Source: Halioglobus sp.
GTDB taxonomy: Bacteria > Pseudomonadota > Gammaproteobacteria > Pseudomonadales > Halieaceae
Assembly: GCA_002699145.1 (NCBI GenBank)
Contig: PABK01000007.1
Location: 1 to 53,801 of the forward strand
DNA: 53,801 bases
Reading direction: 5' to 3'
The notes under the pieces were generated by a model. It had not been told where the DNA came from. It saw only the letters and a list, made by a program, of their open reading frames with translations, and made no database searches. Shown here one piece after another: positions 18,573-26,641 of the stretch. The translations under genes were made by a program, and so were the position numbers. The stretch's first letter is position 1, and each line of letters begins with the position of its first letter.

Positions 18573-19571
18573 ATGGCCAGGACACGACGCGCCCCCGAAC
18601 AGTTCTCCCTGTCCTTCCTGGACGTGATCTGCTGTGGCTTCGGCGCCGTCATCCTGTTGCTGATGATCACCAAGACCGTGGAACCGCAGATCATCGAGGC
18701 GTCGACGGTCAACCTCGAGGGACGGCTGGCCGCCTTACAGGAACAGCTGTTCGAGCTGCGCGGGGAAACGCGGGTGCTGAATCGCGACCTGAACGCAAAG
18801 CAGGAACAGCTGTCTGAACACGAGGAGCGCATCGCGATCCTGCGCGGCCAGCTGGCCAGCGCCCGTTCGCGCTTCGACAACCTGCAGGTGCAGTCCAGCG
18901 CCAACCTGGTGATCAACAACCAGCTGGCGCTGGCCCGGCAACAGCTCACCGCGGAGATGGAGCGGCTGCTGGGCCCGCAGTACCAGGTGAAGAACCAGCT
19001 GATCGGGGGCATCCCGGTGGACAGCGAGTACATAATTTTTATTATCGACACCTCCGGCTCCATGTTTTCCTACGCCTGGGAGCGGGTGCTGCGCGAGGTG
19101 GAAAACGTGCTCAGCATCTACCCCGAGGTCAAGGGCGTGCAGGTGCTCAACGGCGACGCGCAGTACATGTTCAGCAGCTACCGCGGGCGCTGGATTCCGG
19201 ACACCCCCGCGCGACGCAAGGCCATCATGCACAACCTGCGCGGCTGGCACCGCTTCGACCCCTCCAACCCGGTCAAGGGAATCGTCACGGCGATCAGGAC
19301 GTTCTACTCGCCGGACAAGAAAATCAGCCTTTATATTTTCGGCGACGACTTCAAGGGCGGCTCCACCGACGAGGTGATCGACACGGTCGATCGCATCAAC
19401 CGCGAGGACGCCCAGGGCAACAGGCTGGTGCGCATTCACGCGGTGGGCTTCCCGGTGGTGGTCCAGGCCGATCCGTCACAACAGGCCAGCGGTCTGCGCT
19501 TCGCCAATCTCATGCGCGAACTGACGCACCGCAACGGGGGTACCTTTGTCGGGCTCAATGACTACCGCTAG
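18573..19571 (+). CDS. vWA protein with ExbD/TolR-like membrane anchor (2)
   Basis: This 332-residue relative of the preceding gene has the same layout: a basic N-terminus, the helix FSLSFLDVICCGFGAVILLL with Asp17 in the same place, a coiled coil (about residues 45-135), and a vWA domain with DTSGS at 159-163. The rest of its vWA domain differs from protein 1, with a GDDFKGGSTDEV segment and no simple ITDG motif. The two vWA domains therefore probably have different ligands and could form a heterodimer, as ExbD-like proteins dimerise inside the channel. The next gene starts 14 bp before its stop. Confidence 0.85.
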   Translation: MARTRRAPEQFSLSFLDVICCGFGAVILLLMITKTVEPQIIEASTVNLEGRLAALQEQLFELRGETRVLNRDLNAKQEQLSEHEERIAILRGQLASARSRFDNLQVQSSANLVINNQLALARQQLTAEMERLLGPQYQVKNQLIGGIPVDSEYIIFIIDTSGSMFSYAWERVLREVENVLSIYPEVKGVQVLNGDAQYMFSSYRGRWIPDTPARRKAIMHNLRGWHRFDPSNPVKGIVTAIRTFYSPDKKISLYIFGDDFKGGSTDEVIDTVDRINREDAQGNRLVRIHAVGFPVVVQADPSQQASGLRFANLMRELTHRNGGTFVGLNDYR

Positions 19572-20196
19572 CCGCGTTGCGGCGCTGTTCCTGCTGGCAC
19601 TGCTGGCGGCCTGCGGGCCCGCGCACGTCGTGGTGCAGGGCGACTTCCCCGAGCCCCTGCTGGATCCACTGCCGCTGACCCTGGGCGTGTGGTACGACGA
19701 GGAGTTCGCCGGCCACGAGTTCTTCGACGAGGCCGCCGCGCGCAACGAGTCGAGCTGGATCGTCAGCACGGGTGAATCCCAGGTGCAGATGTGGGATACG
19801 CTGCTCGGCGGCATGTTCCGGGAATTGGTGCACATGAAAGGCGAGCCGGGGCCTGGCCAAATGAACCAGGTGGTGGACGGCGTACTCATTCCACAGGTCG
19901 ACGAGCTGCAGTACGCGATACCCGCGCACACCAGCGTCAAGGTCTACGAAATCTGGATGCGCTATCGCTTCAGGCTGGTCACCACCGGCGGCAAGCCGAT
20001 CGCCGAATGGACCATGACCAGCTACGGCAAGACGCCCACCGCCTTTCTGCAAAGCGACGAGGAGGCGGTCAACCTCGCCGCGGTCATGGCCCTGCGCGAT
20101 GCGGGCGCGCACTTTGTCACGTCCTTCGCCCGGGTGCCCGCGGTGAGCGACTGGCTGCGCGCCAGGGGCGTACCGGCGCCGGGGAGCGCACTGTGA
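19558..20196 (+). CDS. Lipoprotein of unknown function, 212 aa
   Basis: The lipoprotein signal VAALFLLALLAAC gives a lipidated Cys at residue 19. The mature part (about 194 residues) is mixed alpha/beta, with a strand-rich segment VYEIWMRYRFRLVTTGGKP and WTMTSYGKTPT. The ATG at 19558 lies inside the end of the vWA gene and is preferred to an in-frame TTG 12 bp upstream. The pattern of strands recalls outer-membrane-associated assembly lipoproteins such as LptE-like or DUF-type proteins, but I cannot assign a family. Overlaps on both sides show tight translational coupling. Confidence 0.8.
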   Translation: MTTASRVAALFLLALLAACGPAHVVVQGDFPEPLLDPLPLTLGVWYDEEFAGHEFFDEAAARNESSWIVSTGESQVQMWDTLLGGMFRELVHMKGEPGPGQMNQVVDGVLIPQVDELQYAIPAHTSVKVYEIWMRYRFRLVTTGGKPIAEWTMTSYGKTPTAFLQSDEEAVNLAAVMALRDAGAHFVTSFARVPAVSDWLRARGVPAPGSAL

Positions 20197-20858
20197 ACGG
20201 TATCGCCCGCGCGCTGCTGGTGAGCCTGGCGCTGTTCGCGCTGGGCGGTTGCGTAACCGCCCAGGTGGACGAAATGGTCTTCAATGAACCCACCGAGGGG
20301 ATCGGCGATGCCAGCGTGGTAATCCTGGGGCGGCGCCACGCCAGCGACTACGATACCGAGCCGGAGTTTGTGCGCTGCGTCGGCAAGTACATCTCGTCCC
20401 GCGACCCGGCTATCAATGTCATCGGTGAACTGCAATTTCTCAACGAGCTCTACCCCTGGTTTGAACCGCGCACCGCACCGCTCAATGCCCGCGACATCGA
20501 ACGCCTGACACGCCAGCCGGCAGTGGCGCGCAAGATGGAGGCCCTGAAAACCGAGTACATGATCTGGATAGACGGCAGCACGGTACGCGGTGAATCCGCC
20601 GGTTCCATGACCTGCGCGATCGGCCCGGGCGGCGGCGGCTGCTTCGGCTTCGGCACCTGGAGCGACGACGCCGACTACGAGGCGACGATCTGGGACTTCA
20701 CCGACCGTGCGGAGGTCGGACGCGTCAATACCTCCGCCAGCGGCCAGTCCTACATGCCCGCGGTGGTACTGCCCATCCCGATCATCGCGCCGGTGCAGGG
20801 CACCGCCTGCGACGGCATTGCCGAGCAACTACTGCAGTTCCTCTCCAGTGAGTACTGA
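20193..20858 (+). CDS. Lipoprotein of unknown function, 221 aa
   Basis: It starts with GTG at 20193, overlapping the preceding stop as GTGA. The signal ALLVSLALFALGGC gives a lipidated Cys at residue 20. The mature domain contains DASVVILGRRHASDYD, EYMIWIDGSTVRGES and a cysteine/glycine-rich loop, SMTCAIGPGGGGCFGFG, followed by strands and a hydrophobic VVLPIPIIAPVQGTACDGI. The four cysteines in the mature domain could form disulfides in the periplasm. The family is not recognised. It ends 24 bp before the M48 protease gene. Confidence 0.78.
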   Translation: MNGIARALLVSLALFALGGCVTAQVDEMVFNEPTEGIGDASVVILGRRHASDYDTEPEFVRCVGKYISSRDPAINVIGELQFLNELYPWFEPRTAPLNARDIERLTRQPAVARKMEALKTEYMIWIDGSTVRGESAGSMTCAIGPGGGGCFGFGTWSDDADYEATIWDFTDRAEVGRVNTSASGQSYMPAVVLPIPIIAPVQGTACDGIAEQLLQFLSSEY

Positions 20859-20882
20859 CAGCCAGGGACAGGAGGCGAGAGT

Positions 20883-22331
20883 ATGAAGCAAGCCGTTTGC
20901 CGCGCCGGGATCTTCGCCCCCACCCTGCTGGCGCTGCTGTTGCTGCTCGGCGGCTGCAGCGTCAACCCCGCCACCGGCGGCGCCAACGTGGTGTTCTCCA
21001 GCGCCTCGGGTGAGGCCAGCGTCGGCAGGGAGATGTACGATGAACTGGTGGCGGAAGGGGCGGTCTACGACGACCCGGACCTGCAGGCCTACGTGACGCG
21101 GGTCGGCCAGGAACTGGTGCGCCACAGCGACATGCCGGACCGTGAGTTCACCTTCACCGTGATCGACAGCCCGGAGATCAACGCTTTCGCCACGCCCGGC
21201 GGCTACGTCTACATCAACCGCGGGCTGCTCGCTTACCTGGACAACGAGGCGGAACTCGCCGGCGTGCTGGGCCACGAAATCGGTCACGTCACCGCGCGCC
21301 ACTACGGTCGGCGCAAGGCGGCCACCGCCGGCGCCAACGTCGCCGCCGTGACCACCTATATCCTTACCGGCAGCGGCGACCTCGCCCAGGCCTCCACCCT
21401 CTACGGCGCGGAACTCATCAGCGGCTACGGGCGCGACATGGAGCTGGAGGCGGACAGCCTCGGCGCGCGCTACATGCATGCCACCGGCTACGACCCCGAC
21501 GCCATGTTCGAGGTCATCGGCGTACTCAAGTACCACGAGCAGTACCAGCGGCTGAAAGCCAGGGCGGGTGGCCAGCAACAGCAAACCTACCACGGCCTGT
21601 TCGCCAGCCACCCGCGCAACGACCAGCGCCTCAAGGAAGTGATCAATACCGCGGCGCAGCTGGACCTGGATACCTGGGTGCCGGACCCTGCCGAGCCCGG
21701 GGAATTCCGCCGCGTCGTCCAGGGCCTGGTTTGGGGAGAGAGCGTGCAGGGGCAACGCGCGGAAAACCGCTACTACCACAACCGGCTGGCGTTTACCGTC
21801 GAACACCCGCCGGGCTGGCAGGTGGATGCTGGCGCCAACGCCATTGTCCTGCGCGACCCGGAAGGCGCCGCGCAGCTGAAGATCCTGCTGCAACGGCGCG
21901 ATGTCACCACCCAGCCCAGGCAGGTGCTGGAGGACAACGCGGGAGGCACCCTGAGTATCGGCGAGGAACTGGACCAGGCCGGGCTCAAGGGTTACACGGC
22001 AGTGGCCAGCAACGGCAGTGTCTCGCGGCGCCTGGCGGTGGTGGACTACCAGGCCTACAGCTACCTGTTCGAAGGCAGCGCCGCCGACCTCGCCGCGCGC
22101 GATGCCGAGTTGCTGGCGATCATCGAGAGCTTCCGCCCCATACACCCGCGCGAGCGCCTGGCCGCCAACCCGCGCCATATTCACTATATCCAGATGCCCC
22201 GGGGCGCCACACTGGAGAGCCTCGCCGCCGGCACTCGTATCGACGACGCGGAAACCATGCTGCGCCTGATCAACGGGTTCTACCCCCGCGGGGAACCGCG
22301 TACCGGCGACTGGATCAAGGTGATTCGCTAG
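20883..22331 (+). CDS. M48-family metalloprotease lipoprotein
   Basis: The 482-residue lipoprotein (LLLLLGGC, Cys25) has an M48 peptidase domain like those of BepA and LoiP. The zinc motif is HEIGH (131-135), with the third ligand expected at Glu189 in MELEADSLGARYM, preceded by NAFATPGGYVYINRGLL. After the protease domain comes an extra C-terminal region of about 200 residues, ending with a LysM-like segment (MPRGATLESLAAGTRI and INGFYPRGEPRTGDWIKVI). It probably degrades or matures envelope proteins in the periplasm. It may be the quality-control member of the cluster or an unrelated downstream gene. Confidence 0.9.
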   Translation: MKQAVCRAGIFAPTLLALLLLLGGCSVNPATGGANVVFSSASGEASVGREMYDELVAEGAVYDDPDLQAYVTRVGQELVRHSDMPDREFTFTVIDSPEINAFATPGGYVYINRGLLAYLDNEAELAGVLGHEIGHVTARHYGRRKAATAGANVAAVTTYILTGSGDLAQASTLYGAELISGYGRDMELEADSLGARYMHATGYDPDAMFEVIGVLKYHEQYQRLKARAGGQQQQTYHGLFASHPRNDQRLKEVINTAAQLDLDTWVPDPAEPGEFRRVVQGLVWGESVQGQRAENRYYHNRLAFTVEHPPGWQVDAGANAIVLRDPEGAAQLKILLQRRDVTTQPRQVLEDNAGGTLSIGEELDQAGLKGYTAVASNGSVSRRLAVVDYQAYSYLFEGSAADLAARDAELLAIIESFRPIHPRERLAANPRHIHYIQMPRGATLESLAAGTRIDDAETMLRLINGFYPRGEPRTGDWIKVIR

Positions 22332-24024
22332 CGTCCGGCAACCGCCACAACCTGGCGTTGCGCGCGTCGTAAGACCCGGGCGGGAAGGCCGTGACCGGCA
22401 CGGCGCCGCGCTCGGCGAGAAACGCCTGCAGCTGCTTGAACTCCCCCTGCGCGCTGTAGCTACCCATACCGTAGGCGGCGCCCAGGTCGACGCGCCCGGC
22501 CGGTGCCCAGCGCCCGTTGTACAGGTAGCGGCGCAAGCGACGCGCCTCGGCACGCGACTGCCCCGTGGTGAACAGTACCCAGCGAATATTGAAGCGCTGG
22601 ACCACCTCCTGCAGCGACAGCTCGTGGTGATCGACGCGGTATACCGCGTCGTCGCCAAAGTACACGTCGGTCTGCAGCGGGCGGCGCCCGGGTGAGTAGA
22701 TGGCGACGCTTGGCAATATCAGTAGCCGGTTGGAGGCGTCCACGGAACCGCGCAGCGCGCGGTAAACATTGCCCCAGTGGCTGGCGTAACTCGGCACGTA
22801 GCGCGCGTCGACCAGGAATGCGCGATAGCCGCGCGCCAGGGACTGCGCGTCGGGCAAGGCCGGCTGCGCCCAACTGCGCGCAAAGCGTCGATCGGCGATA
22901 TTGAACGCCGAATAGGCGGCAACGTTGGCGACCACCAGCAGCGCCGCGACAACGCCGCACGCCAGCGTCGAGACCAGCGCGTGGCGGCGCGCGGCCAGGT
23001 CGACACAGGTGAAGATGCCAATCAACAGCAGCGGCAGCAACGGCAGGAAACCGCGGGAGAACAGCGTGTCGAAAAACAGCGCGTACACCGCGACAAAGGC
23101 CGCGGGGACCAGCAGGCAGAACTGCGCGGCGCGCAGGTGCGGTCGCAGCGCCGCGGCGCCGCCGCCCCTGAGCGCCAGCAAGGTATAGAGCACGGACGCG
23201 GCATACAGCAGCGCCGCGGTCGTGGACATGCTGCCGACCAGCGCGTCCCACAGGAAGCGGCCGACCACCTCGGGGTAGAAACCTTCCGCGGAGAAAACCG
23301 CGGCGAGCCGCGGCGAGATTTCGCCCCACTGTATGACCAGCGCCAGTAACGCGGCAGCGGCCGGCAGGCCGAGAAACGCCAGCAGCCAGCGCAGCCCGGT
23401 CGCGGCGCCCAAGCCTGCGCGCCGCGCTGCGAGCAAGACGTACAGGGCCAGCACCGGCGCCAGCAGCACCAGTTCCTCGTGGGTGAGCGTGGCCGCGGCC
23501 AGGCACAGCCCGGACAGCGCCAGGCGCGGCCAGGCGGCGCCCCGCCTGGCCAGGCCCGCGACGAGCAGGAGCAGACAGAGCAGGACGTAGAAGGTGGAGG
23601 CGGTGTGCGGCAGTTCCTGGCGCGCGGACCACACCGCCACGGGCAACAGCGCGTACACCGCGCTGGCTGCCAGCACTACGACCGCGCGCCGACTCAGGCG
23701 CCAGGCCAGCAGCGCCAGCAGCAGCAGGTTGAGCCCGTCCAGCAGCACATTGCCCAGCTTGATGGCGTAGTCCGTGTGCCCGAACAAAAGCAGCGCTAGG
23801 GCGTTCATGCCGAGCAGGACCGGGCGAAATACCACCACACCCTGGCCCACGCTGAAACCGAAGTCGCCGCGCAGCCAGTATTCCGCCAGGGTGTAATAGT
23901 AGATCGTGTCGTTGCCGCCGACGCCCATGTCGAGCAGGCCCTGCAGGCGCAGCGCCAGCGCCGCCGCCAGGGGCAACAACAACCACAGCCAGGGCGGCCG
24001 CCGTCGCGCGACGGTTTCAGTCAC
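22315..24024 (-). CDS. GT39-like polytopic glycosyltransferase
   Basis: The 569-residue integral membrane protein has about ten hydrophobic helices in the first 400 residues and a soluble C-terminal domain. The first luminal loop (GVGGNDTIYYYTLAEYW) carries the acidic residue typical of the PMT/ArnT (GT39, GT-C) superfamily, which transfers sugars from polyprenyl-phosphate donors. The GTG at 24024 is chosen because it overlaps the upstream DUF2288 gene by 8 bp and is directly followed by the first helix. Its 3' end overlaps the end of the convergent M48 gene by 17 bp. The acceptor is unknown. Confidence 0.78.
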   Translation of the reverse strand: MTETVARRRPPWLWLLLPLAAALALRLQGLLDMGVGGNDTIYYYTLAEYWLRGDFGFSVGQGVVVFRPVLLGMNALALLLFGHTDYAIKLGNVLLDGLNLLLLALLAWRLSRRAVVVLAASAVYALLPVAVWSARQELPHTASTFYVLLCLLLLVAGLARRGAAWPRLALSGLCLAAATLTHEELVLLAPVLALYVLLAARRAGLGAATGLRWLLAFLGLPAAAALLALVIQWGEISPRLAAVFSAEGFYPEVVGRFLWDALVGSMSTTAALLYAASVLYTLLALRGGGAAALRPHLRAAQFCLLVPAAFVAVYALFFDTLFSRGFLPLLPLLLIGIFTCVDLAARRHALVSTLACGVVAALLVVANVAAYSAFNIADRRFARSWAQPALPDAQSLARGYRAFLVDARYVPSYASHWGNVYRALRGSVDASNRLLILPSVAIYSPGRRPLQTDVYFGDDAVYRVDHHELSLQEVVQRFNIRWVLFTTGQSRAEARRLRRYLYNGRWAPAGRVDLGAAYGMGSYSAQGEFKQLQAFLAERGAVPVTAFPPGSYDARNARLWRLPDASESP

Positions 24025-24328
24025 GCGCCTGCACAAGCACCCAGGGCGCGGCCACCACCGCCCACAAGCGTCTGTCCGCCTCGAACCACGCGCCGGCCTG
24101 CGCCTCACTCACCGCGGCGACGGCGCCGCTGGCGATCCAGTCCTGGAACGCCTGCGTGTCGTCCAGCCCCAGGGCGACCGCCACCTCCACCAGGTCCAGG
24201 TCCGCCGCCACGGCAATCACGCTACCCCGGGCGTAGTGGGTCTGCAGGTCCTGCCAGGGGATGCGCGCGGTCTGTGCGAGGTACTCCCGGCGCAGCAACT
24301 CCCGGCGCGAAGCCGCGGCGTCAGCCAT
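24017..24328 (-). CDS. DUF2288 family protein
   Basis: The 103-residue protein matches DUF2288, with an N-terminal helix (RRELLRREYLAQTARIPW), the core DLQTHYARGSVIAVAADLDLVEVA and a C-terminal AGAWFEADRRLWAVVAAPWVLVQ. The family is small, cytoplasmic and of unknown function. The ATG at 24328 overlaps the end of the gloC-like gene by 8 bp, and its own stop overlaps the GT39-like gene. The three genes therefore form one minus-strand operon. Confidence 0.85.
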   Translation of the reverse strand: MADAAASRRELLRREYLAQTARIPWQDLQTHYARGSVIAVAADLDLVEVAVALGLDDTQAFQDWIASGAVAAVSEAQAGAWFEADRRLWAVVAAPWVLVQARD

Positions 24329-24971
24329 AGCGGGAGTCGGCCACGAAGGGGTTGGTCTGGCGTTCCTGGCCGAAGGTGGAGGTCGGCCCATGGCCGGGAA
24401 TGAAGGTGATATCGTCGCCCAGCGGGAACAGCTTGCCGCGGATGCTCTGCACGAGTTCCTCGTGGTTACCGCGGGGGAAATCGCTGCGGCCGATGGAACC
24501 CTGGAACAGGACATCGCCTACCCAGGCCACTTTCTGCGGCTCATAGAAGAACACCACGTGGCCCGGCGTGTGTCCGGGACAGTGCAGGACTTGCAGCACC
24601 TGCTCGCCAACGGTCACGCTATCGCCCTGCTCCAGCCAGCGGTCCGGCTCGAAGGCATCCGCGTGGGGGAAGCCGGACATCTCGCAGAACTGCGGCAGGC
24701 CCTGCAGCCAGAACAGGTCCTCGCGCTGGGGCCCCTCGATGGGCACACCGAGCTGCCGGCGCAGCACGTCCGCCGCGGCACAGTGGTCCATGTGGGCGTG
24801 GGTGAGCAGGATCTTTTCCACCTCGCCGGACAGCTTTTCCACCGCCGCGAGAATACGCTCCACGTCGCCGCCGGGATCGACGATGGCGGCGCGGCCGCTG
24901 CTCTCGCACCTGATCACAGAGCAATTCTGCTGGTAGGGCGTGACGGGGACGATGGCGCACTGTATAGACAT
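24321..24971 (-). CDS. gloC: Metallo-beta-lactamase-fold hydrolase, GloC (YcbL)-like
   Basis: The 216-residue protein closely follows E. coli YcbL/GloC, a type II glyoxalase that hydrolyses S-lactoylglutathione. Shared segments include QNCSVI near the N-terminus, AAIVDPGGD, the metal motif THAHMDH, DLFWLQGLP, VLHCPGHTPGHVVFFYE, FQGSIGRSDFPRG and FIPGHGPTSTFGQER. All expected zinc ligands are present. The enzyme is cytoplasmic and takes part in methylglyoxal detoxification. It is the first gene of a three-gene operon with the DUF2288 and GT39-like genes. Confidence 0.92.
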   Translation of the reverse strand: MSIQCAIVPVTPYQQNCSVIRCESSGRAAIVDPGGDVERILAAVEKLSGEVEKILLTHAHMDHCAAADVLRRQLGVPIEGPQREDLFWLQGLPQFCEMSGFPHADAFEPDRWLEQGDSVTVGEQVLQVLHCPGHTPGHVVFFYEPQKVAWVGDVLFQGSIGRSDFPRGNHEELVQSIRGKLFPLGDDITFIPGHGPTSTFGQERQTNPFVADSRYG

Positions 24972-25024
24972 GGCGAAACGGCTTCCGGGGTTGCTCGAAA
25001 GGCGCCTATGCTACCACAGCGCGT

Positions 25025-26332
25025 TCAGGCACCGGCGGGCGTCTGCTCCTCGCGCGCGCCGTTCTGGTCCGCCCGTGGATCGAGGTAAACCTGTTCGTCG
25101 AGCTGCTTTTCACTGCTTGCCACCACCAGGGAGACCGTGGCGTCGCCAGTGACGTTGACCGCGGTGCGCACCATGTCCAGCAGGCGGTCCACCCCGATGA
25201 TCAGCGCGATGCCCTCCACCGGCAGCCCCGCCTGCTCCAGGACCAGGGCCAGGGTGATCAGGCCGACACCGGGCACGGCGGCGGTGCCGATGGACGCCAG
25301 GGTCGCGGTGAGAATCACGGTGATGTAGGCGGTCATCGACAGCTCGATGCCGTACACCTGGGAAATGAACACGGTGGCCACCCCCTGCATGATCGCCGTC
25401 CCGTCCATGTTGATGGTGGCGCCCAGTGGCACGGTAAAGCCCGCCACCGAGTTGTGCACGCCCAGGCGCCGTTCCACGGTGCGCAGGGTTACGGGCAGCG
25501 TCGCCCCGGAGGACGCCGTGCTGAAGGCGAACGCCCAGACCGGGCGCATCTTGTCGATGAGAATTCTCGGCGACAGTCCCGTCAGGGTCTTGAGCATGGC
25601 GGTGTAGACCACCAGGGCATGGAATACCAGCACGCTGAGTACGGTGAAGAAGTAGGCCGCCAGGTCCATGATGGCGCCAATGCCCATCGTCGAGAACAGC
25701 CGCGCCAGCAGGGCAAATACCCCGTAGGGCGCCAGGGCCATCAGCACCTCGACGATTTTCATCACCACCACTTCAAGATCGCGGAAGAAACTGGCGATGC
25801 GGCGACCCGGCTCCCCGGCATGGGAGATGGCGTAACCGAGCAGCAGGGCGAAGACGATGATCTGCAGCATCTTGCCCTCGGCCATCGCGCGCACCGGGTT
25901 GGAGGGGAAGATATCGACCAGCACATCCGCCAGCGGCGGTGGCGATGTCGCCTGGTAGCTGGCCTCGACCGCCAGCTGTACCTTGTTGCCGGGGCCGATG
26001 AGTACCGAGAAAAACAGCGCAACGCTGACCGCGATGGCTGTGGTGACCAGGTAAAAGCCCATGGTCTTTACCGCGATGGGACCCATGCGCGAGCTGTCGC
26101 CCAGCGAACAACTGCCGCAAATCAGGGACACGAACACCAGGGGCACCACCACCAGTTTCAGCGAGGCGACGAAGATCCGGCCGACCACGTCGAACAGTCC
26201 ACCGATCAGGTAGTCCTCCACCCCCACGCGGAAGCCCTGGGGCACACCGCTGGTGTGCAGGAGCAGGTTGAACAGGGAGCCCAGGGCGATACCCGCCACC
26301 ATGGCGAGGAGAATCCGGTTGGTGAGGCTCAT
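25025..26332 (-). CDS. Dicarboxylate/amino acid:cation symporter (DAACS)
   Basis: The 435-residue inner-membrane transporter is of the glutamate/dicarboxylate family (GltP, DctA). Family landmarks are the serine-rich hairpin TASSGATLPVT, the NMDGTAIMQG sodium/substrate motif in TM7, and the C-terminal GVDRLLDMVRTAVNVTGDA of TM8. Length and helix pattern are complete. It should import C4-dicarboxylates or acidic/neutral amino acids with protons or sodium. The exact substrate is not decidable here. It shares a 4-bp overlap with a small Kazal-type lipoprotein gene that ends at 26329. Confidence 0.93.
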   Translation of the reverse strand: MSLTNRILLAMVAGIALGSLFNLLLHTSGVPQGFRVGVEDYLIGGLFDVVGRIFVASLKLVVVPLVFVSLICGSCSLGDSSRMGPIAVKTMGFYLVTTAIAVSVALFFSVLIGPGNKVQLAVEASYQATSPPPLADVLVDIFPSNPVRAMAEGKMLQIIVFALLLGYAISHAGEPGRRIASFFRDLEVVVMKIVEVLMALAPYGVFALLARLFSTMGIGAIMDLAAYFFTVLSVLVFHALVVYTAMLKTLTGLSPRILIDKMRPVWAFAFSTASSGATLPVTLRTVERRLGVHNSVAGFTVPLGATINMDGTAIMQGVATVFISQVYGIELSMTAYITVILTATLASIGTAAVPGVGLITLALVLEQAGLPVEGIALIIGVDRLLDMVRTAVNVTGDATVSLVVASSEKQLDEQVYLDPRADQNGAREEQTPAGA

Positions 26333-26553
26333 TCGGGGCAGGGACCGGTCAGCACCTGGGCCACCTGGTCATCGGCGCAGGCGTTACACGGCGAGGCATA
26401 CTCCTGCTGCCTGCCGTCGGCCAGGACGGCGCAGGTGGGGTTGTATTCCATGGTACAGACCTGCGGCCGGGGCTCGGGGCAGGCGCTTGTCACCGGCCCC
26501 GAGGCACAGGCGACAAGCGTCAGGACAAGGACAACACCGCAGGTGTGACGCAT
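26329..26553 (-). CDS. Kazal-type protease-inhibitor-like lipoprotein
   Basis: The 74-residue protein has a lipoprotein signal (VVLVLTLVAC, Cys16). A single cysteine-rich domain of Kazal pattern follows: CPEPRPQVCTMEYNPTCAVL, then a tyrosine/asparagine-like core and CNAC ending in GPCPE. Kazal domains inhibit serine proteases, and small bacterial versions are usually envelope lipoproteins. It precedes and overlaps the symporter gene by 4 bp, so the two are translated together. Confidence 0.8.
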   Translation of the reverse strand: MRHTCGVVLVLTLVACASGPVTSACPEPRPQVCTMEYNPTCAVLADGRQQEYASPCNACADDQVAQVLTGPCPE

Positions 26554-26641
26554 AGGATTCTCCCCGCAAGGCGCAGTTTCAGGCTAGGCGAAGCCTAACA
26601 TCTAGGCGCGCGCGGCGCATCCCGCAATCGCCCGGGCCGGC

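Noticed and set aside
15403-19571. Zorya-type anti-phage system because of the MotA-like protein
   Set aside because: No ZorB-like protein with an OmpA domain and no helicase or nuclease gene is present, and the neighbours are lipoproteins and scaffolds.
20829-22658. Long open frame (609 codons) on the minus strand opposite the M48 gene
   Set aside because: It is the complement shadow of a well-supported metalloprotease gene and has no family features.
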